This document shows, piece after piece, positions 1 to 12,077 of a stretch of DNA of 64,000 bases. The stretch's first letter is position 1; each line of letters opens with the position of its first letter. Position numbers and translations under genes: made by a program. Source of the DNA: Phialocephala subalpina (Eukaryota > Ascomycota > Leotiomycetes > Helotiales > Mollisiaceae); contig FJOG01000024.1 of NCBI GenBank assembly GCA_900073065.1, forward strand, positions 407,048-471,047, read 5' to 3'. Below the pieces are notes generated by a model. That model had not been told where the DNA came from and did not search any database. It saw only the letters and a list, made by a program, of their open reading frames with translations.

Positions 1-430
1 TATAAAACTAAAGATAAAACACTTTAAAGGTATAATTATATTTAATTATAATATAAAAATTAAAAATTAAAGAATTAATATTTATTTAATAAATATATTT
101 TTCAATTTTAATAATTTATATTATAATAAATAAAATAATTATAAAAACTTGGTTTAATATATTAAAATATAATTTAATTAATTAATTATAAATTGAAATT
201 TTAAAAGTAAAAAAATTAAAATTAAATTAATTATTATTTATTTACTATTAATTTATAATTAAATTTTCAAAGAATTTTATTATTAAGAATATTTAATATT
301 AAAAGATTATAATTATATTCTTATTAATAAAATTAGATTTCAAATTAAAAAAATTTAAATTAAATAATTAAAATTTTAAGAGTAAGGATTGAAATAATAT
401 ACAATAATCCTTACTCTTATAAAATCTATA
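1..430. other. AT-rich non-coding block
   Basis: Almost pure A/T with no reading frame of note. It changes abruptly to balanced composition at about position 430, just 3' of the FAD oxidase gene. Such blocks in ascomycetes are usually repeats degraded by C-to-T mutation (RIP). No repeat unit or coding relic can be recognised here, so its origin is open. Confidence 0.7.
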
Positions 431-454
431 CTTTTTCACAAATACTATTTACAT

Positions 455-2509
455 CTAAATTCTACAAAGCTTTCCATTCCCGCTAGGCAATCCATTCGCA
501 GTCACTACTTGCCAGTCTTCACTTCCTACCGCCGTCTGCGCAAAGAAAACATTTTTTGGATCAAGCGCCTTCTTAATGCTCAACAACCTCGGATACGAGG
601 TGCCATAAAAGCTCTGCTGGAAATTCGGCTCGAGAATATCGCTCTCACCTAGATAGGAACCCGCGCCCGGCGAAACATCACGCCAGCGCTGCATATGGCC
701 GAAGGTAAAATTGTGCCTCGTCTCGAGCTGCACGGCGGCGCTGGCGCCTGCAGCCCAGTTGACAGATTGAAGGACATGCGCGTAGGTGTTGCGCCAGGCA
801 GGGTTGACGGCGTTGTCAGGGTAACCGCCATTCTTGAGGTTGGGGTCGATGATGAAGGCAATGATGGTGAGACCGGCTTGGGATGAGGTCTTGATTGCGT
901 TGAAGGTTGCGTCGAGTTTGGAGGTTGTGCTCCAGTTTTCTTTCGGGAAGAGACGAGAGCCGGTGGCGACATGGGTCTTTGAAACGGCTTCAAGAGGGAA
1001 GGATGCCAGCCATGCGGGGTAGAAAGAGTCATAGTGGACGGTTTTTGGTGTGAAGGTGATGTTTAGGGCATTTAGTTGGGCAAACCAGGGAGCCAGGAGG
1101 GCGTTGGTATCCGCTAGTGATTTTCCAGGAGCCCAGAATGGCTGCATGAGGAACATTGGCCCAGTTGAGGTGTTTATTATGAACCAATAAGCATAGATGC
1201 CTTGAGCCGAGAGAGATGGGAAGTAGTCCATATAATTTCTCACCCCAGTCCAGAAGTTGTCAGAAGTGATGGTACCATTGTTCCCGCCCACGGTGAAGGA
1301 GAATGTTGATGCTGTGACAGCCATGTCGGGGTAAGCCTTGACAGTAACGGATGTAACGACGCCAAAAGTGCTACCGCCTCCTCCGCGGAGAGCCCAAAAT
1401 AGATCCGTATTTTGATCGAAATCTGCTGTGACGAAGCGTCCATCCGCAGTGACCACTTCCAGTGACAGTACGTGGTCAGCAGCCATGCCATAGATAGAGC
1501 TTAGGGGCGAGTGGCCGCCGCCTTGAATATAGCCACCCATGACACCAACAGTCTGCAATGCATTAGTGCCCGAAATGATAAGAGTAAGGATACGGCCATG
1601 TTACCTGGCCTTCACCACAAACTACAACCAATCCTCTATCATGTGCCTCCTTATAGATCTCGAATGCTTGGACACCGGCACCCAACTTGAACGCAGGGCC
1701 ATCGTATCCGCAGCCCTGACTAGTGTACTTTGGAAAATACTTGACATCCTTCAAATTGTGCGTCCAGATGCTGAGAGCACCCGCACCGCCTGACTTCCCG
1801 GAAAAGTCATGGCCCGTATTCTTGATCACTAATCGAAGTCCCATGGTTCTCGCAAAGTTGATCCCCAACTGAATTTGAGCAACATTTGAGACGTTGATGG
1901 CATAGAAAGGGAATGCCCCTAATGTGCAGTTTTGAGTTGGATCCGTAGTTACTTCACAAGTGAGGCCTTGGTAGACAGGAGACATCATTGATGTTGGATC
2001 TGTCATACTAGCGTAAATCAGCAACTATTCGTCTCTATCTTTACTATCTTGACTTACTGAAGGTATGAATTGGTCCAATTCGAAGTCAAAGCGGCGCATT
2101 TGGCTTGGTTGTAATACATTCCATAATAGCAAGGGGAAGCTAGAGGAACAGTCTTGATGAGAGCATTGTTTCCAAGGACCCAATCCAAAGTATTCCAGAT
2201 GAAATCAGAAGGCCAGGACTTGTCGGTTGGGAATATTCTACAGGACGAGGAAGTCCGGCGGGTGAGGTTGGCCGAGATATCGGTGACATCGGTATCGTCG
2301 AACTGGAAGAGTGCAGCGGTACTACTATCGAGAGCTGATAGACAATCATCAGTCAATTGGACAGTCTCGTACTTGAAGTACGTTGTATTGTCAATTGGAA
2401 CTACGGTTGCGGCTGCAGTTTGAACATCGTCTGTGGAGGATGCGGCCGGCGTGGCGGTAGCGAAGACAAAGTATAGGCTTGCAACGAGCAAACTTGCACA
2501 TCCCACCAT
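455..2509 (-). CDS. Secreted FAD-binding oxidoreductase (berberine-bridge/isoamyl alcohol oxidase type)
   Basis: Three exons, complement(455..1552, 1605..2007, 2058..2509), give 650 residues; both introns (about 50 bases) have GT and AG ends and keep frame. The start is an ATG followed by a hydrophobic signal peptide of about 22 residues. An FAD-binding PCMH/VAO fold is indicated by the NTGHDFSGKSGGAG motif near residue 215; its His is the usual site of covalent FAD attachment. The GEGQTVGVMGGYIQGGG stretch follows. The C-terminal YPRLLSIKKALDPKNVF matches the berberine-bridge (BBE) domain. Family members oxidise alcohols or sugars with O2, and fungal relatives include isoamyl alcohol oxidases and secondary-metabolite oxidases. 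The substrate cannot be told. No biosynthetic partners lie nearby. The second covalent Cys of bicovalent members was not found. Confidence 0.9.
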
Positions 2510-3064
2510 CTTTGGACGTAGGGCTGATTGGTTGTAACGCGGAATATTATTTTATCTACCGCCGATGAAGTCTTGGCCCAAACGGTCAATGTCAAAAATA
2601 AAATTTAAAATAAAATAAAATAAAATATATGAGTATTGACAATGATGGAAACAGGCGCATGAACAAACAGGCTCGGGCCCGGATGAATGCAACGTGCTAG
2701 AAGAGTGTAATTGATAGATGGCGATGAAGGGATGGGAAAAAGGAAAACATCGGGCATGGAACGAAACTTTAAAGCAAATTAAGCCAACGCGGAGCAACAA
2801 TCAGTATTGGGCAAGGTATCCACTTTATCTCCGTCACATTCCGTCAGTTCGTGGGGTAATTATCGTGAGAATTGGTAGGGCAGGCGGACTTAACCTTAAA
2901 AAATTACTTTACGAAGGGTTTCGAGATTTCGGTGAGGCGAACAAATTCTTGAGAGATTCTCTAAGTATAATCTCTCTAAACTTCGTGCATCGTCCAGTTT
3001 TGTTGAGAAATATGGAGAATTTCGAGTAATTTGATGATGAATGTTTAAGGGGCAGAGTTAAGCG

Positions 3065-3189
3065 TACTTCGTATCTACCCAAACAGCTGTGGGGCGGGAA
3101 AGGGTATTTAAACCAATTTGGGTGATTTTCCGGCCCGGAACCCCCCAGTCTCGCTACAGCTGTTTGGGTAGATACTTTGGCACGAAGTA
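3065..3189. repeat. Inverted repeat, possible small MITE-like hairpin
   Basis: An 18-bp arm at 3073-3090 (ATCTACCCAAACAGCTGT) is repeated perfectly in reverse complement at 3156-3173. Outside it, TACTTCGT (3065-3072) pairs with ACGAAGTA (3182-3189), with 8 unpaired bases on the right arm. Total length is about 125 bp with a loop of 65 bp. This is the size and shape of a small MITE or a solo hairpin. No target duplication could be identified. Confidence 0.65.
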
Positions 3190-3651
3190 TCCGCGGAACT
3201 CGAAATAAGGTTTTGGCTTAATTTAATGCTGCGCAGCAGACGAATGAAGAACGCGTCCAGCATCATGATACTTTGGTCTATGACCTAATTAGGTTCACAC
3301 TAACTACGATAATGCTAGTGCTGTAACTACTCTCCCCCTTGAATGAACCTTGAGTTCCTGTAAACTGTGGAAGACGTGCTCTGAGTGGTGGAAACTCTGC
3401 TGGCCTCGTGGCCCTCAACGGCACAATATTAAAGTTTTTTTTGTATCTCATGAAGAACTCTGCGAAGGATCAGATTCCTTGCATCCCAAAGTTGTCAGAA
3501 CAGGGATATGGAGACCCGGGCCCGGAACAGGCAGGCGGAAGACGTGCATAGCATAATTAAAGTTCTTGCCGCCTCCCAAATACGCTCTTAGGTCCAAAAT
3601 ATGTCTGAACCAGACATATCAAATGATTCAAAGGGAGGGGGGCTTGCGCTG

Positions 3652-3699
3652 ATCGTTCGGTTAGTAGCTGATTGGGTGAGGACGTGCTAACCGAACGAT
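3652..3699. repeat. 13-bp perfect inverted repeat
   Basis: ATCGTTCGGTTAG (3652-3664) and its exact reverse complement (3687-3699) are separated by 22 bases. It lies about 140 bp upstream of the SAT4-type gene start, so it could be a protein-binding palindrome in that promoter or a chance hairpin. Confidence 0.5.
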
Positions 3700-3837
3700 T
3701 AGTGTTTGTTGGTGTGTTTCCATACTGTGGTGACCGTCGTGAAGGTTTTCATATATCTTTGACAGAAAGTTGAGGAATTAGGTTGCCAGAGTACCAGCAG
3801 TTTTGTTCTGTTACAACTCTTTGGAAACCCTGCAGCC

Positions 3838-5387
3838 ATGGTCGACACGCAACAGCCGGAGGCGCTGGCCATCATTGGCGTCTTCTTGAGCATTACCACG
3901 ATCTTTGCTGCTTTGAGAATCTGGGCGAGGGTTATCGGGTGCAAGAATGGGATCCGGTGGGATTCTTATATGATGTGGAGTAAGTTGTTTTGAAGCTGCT
4001 TCCTTGGTCGTGGTGTCCATTGTTGCGCTCAGAAGAGCAAGGAGACCACAGGCTGTTCAATGCTTATTTCTCATCTAGTTCCGTTGCATTGTGGCAATGG
4101 GTTTCATTACACTTGTAACCATTGCAATACATATTGCTTCATACACTGACAGATGTACAGGCGACGGTCTCATTGCACTTGCATATGTAAGGCATCAGCT
4201 GTGGACGAGCAATTTGGATATCGGAGATTCTAACCCAAGATAGGCCCTCGTCGCTACGGAGTCATATGCCTCCATCAAATGTTTGCAATATCCCCCTCGA
4301 CTGCTTGAAAAAGACGCTGATCATCCATTTAGATACTCTCTACACCTGGCAGGGTTACCACTTGGTGGACATTCCGAAACTGAGCATTGCCGACCAGGTT
4401 AGGGGACAGAAGTACAACCTCGCCAACCAACTCCTTTACAACCCCATTCTCGCCCTAGTGAAAGCATCGGTGATCCTCTTCCTCCTTCGCATTGGTGGTG
4501 CGAAACCTATCGCAAAGAAGGCCCTCTGGACTACCTTCGTGCTCAATTTGTTGTTGGCAATCGCCATCTTCTTCGCAGATGCATTCCAATGTACACCATT
4601 CAACTATGTGTACGACTATCCTATGATGGATCTAACAGCTCAAAAAGCAGCTGGTGCCGACAGCAAAGGCCAGGTTAATGGCGTCACGATAAAGGGAGGA
4701 AAATGTATTGATCAGATCAATTTCTTCCTCATCTCTGCCGGACTCGCTGTTGGCACTGATCTGCTGGTCGTTGCAATTCCGACAGTTATCATATGGGACT
4801 TGAAGATGGCGCGTCGGAAGAAGATTGCCGCTGGTGCAATCCTTAGTGTTGGGGTTCTGTGAGTCAACATCAATGAGTGCCAGTGCTTGAAGTGCTTCAT
4901 GCTAATCCTTCATTACAGTGTAACTGCAGTTTCCATCGCCCGCCTCATCATCTACCACTGGCGATTCTCGCCCAAGAACCATGATCGTACATATGGAGTC
5001 GGCTACACCGTCTCGTCCATGGAAGCCAACCTTGCGATTACCACGGGCTGCGTGCCATCTCTTGGGCCCCTTGTGCGACGCATTGCACCCCGGATTCTTG
5101 GGTCGACAGGCAACTATCCCTCTCGTCCCACTCCATCAGGATATGTACAGCAGACCGGCGAAGGAAATGAAGGGAAGGGCGGCCAAGTTTCACTCGAGAC
5201 TTTCGGTGCTAGAACAACAGGCTGGAAGGGCTCCAGGAGTCAAGTGGAGGTGGAGGCATGGTCAAGCGATGAAAATATTCTGCCGCCAGAACCGGAGCAG
5301 ATTCGGAAAGCTGTCAATGTCGATGTTACCTTCAGCGACGCATCGTCAATCGAGGGGAGGAAGGTTCAGGGTAAACCTGCTTTTTAA
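3838..5387 (+). CDS. SAT4/rhodopsin-domain integral membrane protein (PTH11-like)
   Basis: Predicted as join(3838..3979, 4161..4186, 4244..4280, 4333..4858, 4919..5387), 399 residues. All junctions have GT/AG and keep frame. The protein has seven hydrophobic segments separated by short charged loops. It carries family hallmarks: a first helix ending IWARV, a WQGYH segment, a K-S-rich helix 3, a conserved Cys before helix 4 and the KMARRKK loop. This is the fungal SAT4/rhodopsin-fold family, whose PTH11-like members are plasma-membrane sensors; there is no N-terminal CFEM domain. The C-terminal 110 residues are polar and cytosolic-looking. The weak point is the 181-base first intron and 26-base second exon; another exon arrangement around 3980-4160 is possible, but the third and later exons are firm. 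Ligand unknown. Confidence 0.8.
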
Positions 5388-5736
5388 AGTCTTATGAAGT
5401 AGTTGCGCAATCAGGCAATTGCGCTTACAATCGTAAATCCTCATTATCTCGCTCATTGCTCGACCCTTCAACTGCCCCGTAGCCCAACGATCTAAAAATT
5501 CTAACCTGTCGGGCAATGTCTATCGCATCTGCTCTTGCACCAGGACATTTCTGTTATGGAGAAGCGGCTTTATAATGCAAATATGTTCAGCGGGTAAAAA
5601 TGGCTGCGCTTTTTCAGGAACTGCATACCATCCACCTTGAACTACGTAGCTGAAGTCGCGATAAATCTGTGGAGCTATTTGATACGGAACTTTTGGCTAT
5701 GCTGACAACATGGATCTAGAACCTCATTGGTAGGGC

Positions 5737-6568
5737 ATGAGGGCTGCTTCCACCGCCCTCAGCCCGCACACCCCCAGCATCCCCACAGCCCCCACCGCAG
5801 GTATGACCACAATAACCCTTATCCCCAAGATCGTTGATGGTATCCTCTTCTGCTCCCGTGGCTCTTCGACACCCTACCGGCGTCTGGCGGAGATACTGTA
5901 CGCTCAAACTCCCTCTTGGGGAATAAAGAATCGAGCTGGTATTGACTCCCAGCTTGGGTATCAGGCTATGTATGAGATTTATGACCGGTTGTCACCCATG
6001 CGGCAATTCCCAGAAGGGTTAACTGCAACGCATGACAAGAGAAATTCCTCCTTGAAGAAGCGGGACGGCAGGGAAATCCATTGCGAGATGGTGTTCGTGG
6101 ATCGCCCCTGAACTACGGATCTTCGCTTGAAGCAGTGCATCCAGTTATTCGCACAAATCGTTAGTTGTTCCATCCGCGGACTCAAGAACATGCTACTGAA
6201 TTAACTCAAAGTTGTGACTGGATGGATGCCGGTGTTTGTGAACAAAGGCTTCACTAGGCGCATAATGGCTTGACAGGAGATGAGTCTGATCTTCTGCTGA
6301 CGTATCTGATCAACCCCGTACGCAAAATCATTATGCTCAGGTGCGATTTAAATGGAGGAAGAACGGTCTTGTAATATGGGACAATAGGAGTAATTGGTAC
6401 TGTGCGACGTATGATGATGGAGCCACGCGAGCGGGAGATAGGGTGTGCTCGTTGGGGGAAGCGCTGTACTTGGACTTCGAGCTGGCGAGAAGAATTGAGG
6501 CTCCAACTTTGCTCTTGGGGTATATCAAGAAATTATCTACAAAGCGCAATCATGAAAAGACTTGGTGA
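5737..6568 (+). pseudogene. Relic of a TauD/TfdA-type 2-oxoglutarate dioxygenase
   Basis: Two open pieces in different frames resemble consecutive parts of fungal TauD-type dioxygenases. The first (to 6111) contains TPSWG and an AMYEIYDRLSP...EGLTATHD stretch, matching the central helix where members read YDxLSP...GLxAxH. An HPVIRTN fragment lies near 6140. The second (6341-6568) contains GLVIWDNRSNWYCATYDDG, matching the C-terminal WDNR...H segment, but the metal-binding His is replaced. The pieces are joined by stops and frame changes with no obvious introns. I read this as a decayed gene. Assignment rests on motif order only. Confidence 0.5.
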
Positions 6569-6692
6569 TGGTAGATGGGCATATATATTTTAATCCCGGG
6601 TGCGCCCAAGTTGAGTTTCATGATACGCTCGCCACTAGACGAATCGTCCCCAAGGCTCATGCCTTCAACTGTCCCCATATCTTACCCCAGAA

Positions 6693-7650
6693 CTAGAGCT
6701 GCGGAATTCTCCAGTCATCCAATTTGACCGCACTGTTCCAAACTCTGAACATGAAATTGCTTGGACTTTTGGAGTATTCTGGCCAGGCAGGTACTCCCTG
6801 AACATTGTGATTATTGGGATTCAGATTGCGCACAAACGATACCCAGGATCTTGACATAAGGTTGGAGAGCTCATAGTACTCGGGATATGGGCTAATCCAA
6901 TTAGTGAGGTTCTGGCTGACACTTAGATCGATGTTAAAGACGAAGCAAATCTTGGTAGCTATTAGTAACCGAACGTTTCCACTATTCGAATAGTAGAGTG
7001 AACATACTTCTGAGTAATGGGTCGAGAAGACTGGCGCCATAGTAGCTACCAATACGTCAATTCCGTTTCACGGAGATTAATCAAAACGACAGCTGTATAC
7101 TGGATTCCGTATATGTCCTAGCATGGACGAGTAACATTCGGTGACAAAACGACGTCTAGTATAAATGGCCTCGTCTTTAACGATAGCAGCTCTACGTTTG
7201 TAAGATCTTACATGTAAGCTTAATCAGCAAATCGCTCCGACCCGGTATCAAATGGATATCTTTGAGCCGGATCATCAGGGTAGAGCTCTATTATCTTGGA
7301 GATTATGCCGTTGCTAATATCATTGCCTATCCCCGCGAGCAAAGTATGAACACCCTTATCCGTATTTAAAGTATCCCAGGGGCCGAAAAAGGTTGCGGTA
7401 CCCTCATCCGTGTTCGACCCGGCCAGAATCACAACGTCTGCTACTAACCCTTTGTGCAAACGATTCAGAAGGGGAGCCGTGAGAGGAATTGACCGTCGAG
7501 TATGGCGTCATGACGAATGGCGAGAATGTTGCAAAGAGCTTTCCGTAAGGGATGGTACGAAGGCAGGCGAGAGAATCTACCGCATTACGTGCGCATTAAT
7601 GCTCATCATGATTTTGACCCCTGGGCGCAGCCTGTAGCACTATCCCTACG
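6693..7650 (-). pseudogene. Relic of a type-B carboxylesterase/lipase
   Basis: On the minus strand, pieces of a type-B carboxylesterase occur in the correct order. A degraded serine-elbow-like DSATG lies near 7630. An ILDGQFL (usual DGxFL) lies near 7500. The GSNTDEGT motif, which carries the acidic catalytic residue region, is near 7400. The C-terminal WVSFVRNLNPNN...WPEYSKSPSNF segment is in 6693-6900. The pieces are in different frames with in-frame stops, and the spacing between the first two is far shorter than in intact enzymes. The gene is therefore broken and partly deleted. Together with the TauD relic it makes 5.7-7.7 kb a graveyard of decayed enzymes. Confidence 0.6.
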
Positions 7651-8075
7651 GAGGCATCATTTATGGCTGATTAAATGGGTTGTGTCGGCGGTGACGCTTA
7701 TACATAGTGCGTCATCTGCCTTTAGATTTAGCCCAAGTCCTTGGGAGACGGCCAGGGCACACCTTGTGATAGCGGAGTCGAACCCTCGAGTGAGGTTTCA
7801 GCGTCGTCTTCCGCAGATTGCACGAAAAGGTACGCCGCTAATATAGTATGTATGACTCGATTCTTCGCCTACTTGGAAATCGTGATCAACGATATAGACA
7901 CACCCACCACCCAAACGTGTTCTAAGCTTACATTATAGGCTTCCCCCTTCTCATCCTTACTTACATCTTGGCGAATCTTCAAGCTGGTGCCTCTTCCTGT
8001 TCTATATCATCGATGGCAAGCGGGAGAAAATGCTCAGTAGCTCTTCACACAATCAAAGAATAGTGATGTCGATCG

Positions 8076-10054
8076 CTACTCCCACTCGTAGTCCGCAGGC
8101 ACAGAGCTATAGTCCGTGCTCTTGTCGTTATCATCTGTAGAAGCTGGATCTGGAGGATACTGCGTCCAAGGCTGAAATTGCCCTGCTGAAGCTCGCACAT
8201 GCCTAGCTGTTTCATTTTCAGCCCTTATCTGCATGTCAGCTGTTAACCCGAAGCTCTCGTGTCCTAGAACAGCGGTGCGCCGAAGCGTCATCGATCTGGT
8301 GGTGACTTGAGAGTCTTGGACTGATTTTTGAAATGCCTCTTGCTCGGTCTCACCCGCCTCTCTGGAACATTTTCGACGTTTGTACGAGGAATCCCGCTCG
8401 CCCATATATCCGTAAGAGCTATCGTGAGAATCATGGAGCGCATTGGTAGCCAAAACTGGAGCACGTAGCAACGGCTGATCTCGAGGACCTGGGCCCGGAG
8501 GTTCAACTTCAACGGTCAACCTTTTGGGAGCTCCAGCGCGCTTCAGATTAATTATCATGCCCACACTGTTCTCTATCCACCGCCAAACTCGATCCCGGGC
8601 AACGACAGGCAGAGCTTTGGCTAGAGTTGGCCTCCTGAGTGCCTCTTCCAGGGGCCGCAATGCCTCGACATCAATTGGTCGGTGGGTTCTGCCTTCCACT
8701 TCTAAAGACTGGGTCAACCGGCTTTCCCTTGACTCTAATTCAACCAGCCACTCCTCTATTTCAACCCTTGCATTGTGTATGCTCCGGAGCTCAGCTTCTG
8801 CCTCCTCCCTCTGGGAGTTTGTTGTTAATTGCAAGTGTGCGGCGAGGTTTTCCAACTCCTTGTGCCAGTGTAGGAGCTGCGTAGCTCGCAAGTCGTCTTG
8901 CAGTGCTTGAGAGAGCAACCAGGCGTCTCTGACCATTTCCTCTACTTTCTTGACAGGAATCTGTAGGCGACGATGAACGGCGCAGTTCCGGATATATATA
9001 GCGCGCTTGAACAGGACTGCTAGCGACTGGCCATGACTTAAAGCAATGGCTGTGGCAGGGATATCACATTTCGAGAGGGTCTTCCACCACTTAGTTAGTT
9101 CGACCGCCTCGGGTGCATCCCATCCATTGGCCTCCAACATGGACGGAAACCACTTTTCAGCGAAATTATAGCAGCATTCTTCTAGCAGTCGTTGAGTTTG
9201 GGTAAGGATCAAATGCTGAAGTCTGAAAGGGAGATGTGTGGGACTCGTCGGTATAATGTCGCAATCGCGTGTACGCTTAAGGGCCTTTTTGCGCTTCTCT
9301 CTGTCTGCAAAGATAGATCGTAGTCAGCGTTAATACTCCGAGAAGGATTATTAGGGAGACTTGTGCTTATACCTTCGTAGAAGACTTCCTTGGGCACAGC
9401 TTCCTTTCCTTCTCCTACTTGAAGTATGGCCCCTGTGGGTTTTGTCATGGCTTGAGTAGGCTTTCTGATACGCCCCGACGTTTCGCCAATGCGATGCTGT
9501 CTAACCGTCGGTGCACTCTCTGGGGAAGCGCCATTTGGCATAGAAGTATCGGGAGAATGGATGATATCCAGGGAAGGAGGGGCGTCGGGGTTTGTTCCAT
9601 CTCTCTGTCCATACTCGCAGTCCTCCACACACTTCACAGTCAGGGCTGTATCGTTTCCCAACTCTCTGGGAGAGAAGAGTGTTGGGAAAGTAGCTTTAGC
9701 TGCTGACTCTGATTCGAATAAACGCGCTGCTAGAAGATCACACAAAATCCTGCAAATTTTCTCCGAATCCATTGAATCGGCGAGTTGCTTATGGTGGAGG
9801 TGATCTTTGTGCTTCTCAACCACACTTCGTACCTTCTTCCGCTTCCTCATCTTCGCGAGTTTATCTTTGAAAATGTCGCGATAAGCAAGATACACCATCT
9901 TCTTATCAAGGTATGGATCCGACATGGTGGCGCCCGAGGACATAATTAAAGCATCTTGACAAAATCGCTGGAAGCGGGGTGAAGCTCCATTATGCCAGTT
10001 AGGCACACGTGCACGGACCTTGATTTTTTTTTTGGGGAAACCTGACCCCGCCAT
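8076..10054 (-). CDS. Unknown protein with coiled coil (636 residues)
   Basis: Two exons, complement(8076..9304, 9373..10054). The 68-base intron starts GTATAA and ends TTGCAG, and its removal fuses two long frames. The first ATG is at 10054; upstream codons in frame are non-ATG. The N-terminal third is basic, then comes a Ser/Pro/Thr-rich linker around residues 140-230. An alpha-helical half follows, with RNCAVHRR near residue 310 and a Glu/Arg-rich coiled coil at about 345-400. The tail is acidic and contains a KRRK nuclear-type signal. No catalytic motif is recognisable. Similar architectures occur in uncharacterised fungal proteins, but I cannot name a domain. Nuclear or chromatin-associated action is only a guess. 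Confidence 0.75.
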
Positions 10055-10174
10055 TTGACCTAGGCTAGCCGCCCACACCCAGCCCCAGAAATCTACTTCA
10101 AAGAACCATATTGATTGTCCTTCTAAGCCTAACCTTACAAGATATTGTCAGCCAGGCCTGAAACGTATTGAATA

Positions 10175-10975
10175 ATGCCCCAATCACAAAGTGTCATAGA
10201 TACGATTGCGCGGTAAGTTCCCTTTTGTGTAAGAACTGGCCATGGCTGATATGGGACAGGTGTTTCGACGATGATACCTATTCCGATCTGATCATTAAAT
10301 GTCGCGACTGCTCTTGGAATGTTCACCGTGTGATTGTTTGCTCTCAATCGAAGGTTTTGCATGCAGCATGTATGGCAGGCTTTAAGGTCGTTATCTCGAG
10401 AATGATCGTCATCTAGCTCGAATTCTCACTCTTCATAGGAGGCACATACAGGTGTCATTGATCTAGATGACGATGATCCAGTCCCTGTCGAAATAATGTT
10501 GAAATACTTCTATACTGGCAAATATAACGAGCCGATTTACGAGAGCGAAAAACTGGGTCTACAGTTGCAGGTTCAAGTTCTAACATACATCTTAGCCGAC
10601 AAATATGATGTACCGACTTTGATGGGGCTCGCACAGAAGATGTTCAAATCTACGCTCAGCGGGGGGGCCACATCAGAAGAATACCTATCCGTGGTTTCAG
10701 ATGTCTACGCCATATCTACATCAACCAACGCCCTACGGGCCATCGCTGTCGATCATGCTAGAACGAACTTTCGGGACATGATGCGAAGCGACGATCTTGA
10801 AATTTTGCGAGCCACGCTGGAGGATGTACCGGAGTTCGCTTTTGATGTACTTCAGCTGTTTGCCAACGCTCCCTTGAGAGGTCATTGTTACTCCTGTGGC
10901 CCAAACCAGACTGCCGAAGCCCTCCAGGCGCGTTGTACCAAATGCGGTAAGGGAGGGATTTCACTGACACATTGA
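10175..10975 (+). CDS. BTB/POZ-domain protein
   Basis: join(10175..10212, 10260..10386, 10439..10975), 233 residues. The BTB fold is clear: YSDLIIKC, then WNVHRVIVCSQSKVL (the conserved H-x-x-hydrophobic-L/S core), then VIDLDDDDPVPVEIMLKYFYTGKY, then LADKYDVPTLMGLA. Such small BTB proteins act as dimerisation or Cul3-adaptor modules. The second intron has a weak donor (GTCGTT), but the splice is supported by the restored BTB sequence. The C-terminus carries two CxxC pairs (HCYSCG and CTKCGKG), which could bind one zinc ion. That is less usual for these fungal BTB proteins. The gene is transcribed away from the unknown protein at 8-10 kb, with about 120 bp between the starts, so the promoter is probably shared. 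Confidence 0.85.
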
Positions 10976-11201
10976 TCAAACTTGGATGAGCTCTTTGATA
11001 GATGAAGGCGTGAGACGGGTTCTCTGCTATCGATGTAGGCTTTGAGACGCTGGGAAAAGCAAATGAGTTGTTCCCACATGCGGATAGCTAAACGCTAGGA
11101 AATATATGATTATGCTTGGGGGACAAGTTCTATCACTCACGGGAAGAGCATTCCCATGGACGACTGTGAGAACATTCTCATGGGAGCTAGTAGCTTCAAG
11201 A

Positions 11202-12077
11202 TCAATACTCCGCAGTCGAAATTTTGGCTATGAAAGCATACGGATGCATAGTTTCCTCAACCAGAGAGCGTAGCATTCCGTCTCTCTCTGCCCGTGAAAC
11301 GCTCCCATGACCACCATTGACAAGCATTTTTATGTTCGTCCACAATTCCCTCGTCTTTCTCTGAAGACTAAATCGTGGTTCATTTTTATCATTCTACTGA
11401 GCGAGAAGAGATTGGGCTTGACCAAGGAAGATACACGCATCGACATACAATTCCATCAAGTACGTTGTAATTAAACAAGCTCATCGCCTCGTTCACAAGG
11501 AAGAGATTCCCACCCTTCTCAATGAAACAGAAGTTTAATATTGCAGTCCGAACTTCAGGCTGCGATAATATAAGTTTGGCCAAATCCTTGGTGATATCCT
11601 TGAACGGGACAGGGTACGTCGAAGGGTGTGGGATTGAATGCCGATACACACCATATCCTATCCATTTGCTGTAGTTTTTGAGGTCTGTTGTTGTGATGTC
11701 GGACCAGGGGTCGATGAAAGACGCGGCGCAGCAGAAGATTGGCGGATGTTGTGGTCTCGGAAGTAGGTTATTGCATTGTCGAGTGCCAGAGCCAGTTCGA
11801 TATCTTGTTCGATGAGATCACGGTGCTCGTGAGGCTGGGACTAGATTTGCGTTAACAACGTCCGAGCAGGATGTCTGAAAGGGGTAGAGGACTTGCTATG
11901 CTTTCAAATTCCTCGATAGATCTTACTTCCACGCACTTTGACACTCCTTTTCTTGCTCAAATTAAATTCGACAAAAGTCCTGAGGCTCGAGGTGAGGACC
12001 GCGAGAATGTCTCAGCTACACAGCCACTCCACAAACGCCACAAGACCAATCACCAAAGTGAGGCGGACCTGCCTCAT
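11202..12077 (-). pseudogene. Family-1 member (i), probably degraded
   Basis: One of four related unknown genes in this window. A candidate first exon near 12077 encodes a short hydrophobic segment. A second block (from 11834) has a leucine/alanine-rich helix beginning PHEHRDL. A third (11389-11649) carries DITKDLAKLILSQPEVRTAI, the family core. After a possible intron, a final block ends at 11202. Between the second and third blocks the frame changes without an obvious intron, so the copy is probably broken. It is most similar to the neighbouring copy at 12386-13119. Function unknown. Confidence 0.45.

Larger units (their letters stand above)
2510..3837. other. Intergenic region with two inverted repeats
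   Basis: No convincing gene. The open frames here are short and lack domain signatures. The region probably holds the promoters of the flanking divergent genes (oxidase leftward, SAT4 protein rightward). Two inverted repeats are listed separately (3065-3189 and 3652-3699). Confidence 0.6.

Noticed and set aside
7780..7800. GGTTCGACTCC on the minus strand, similar to a tRNA T-loop
   Set aside because: No paired T-stem, acceptor stem or anticodon arm around it.
8524..8910. Plus-strand frame of 128 codons
   Set aside because: Antisense shadow of the 636-residue protein gene.
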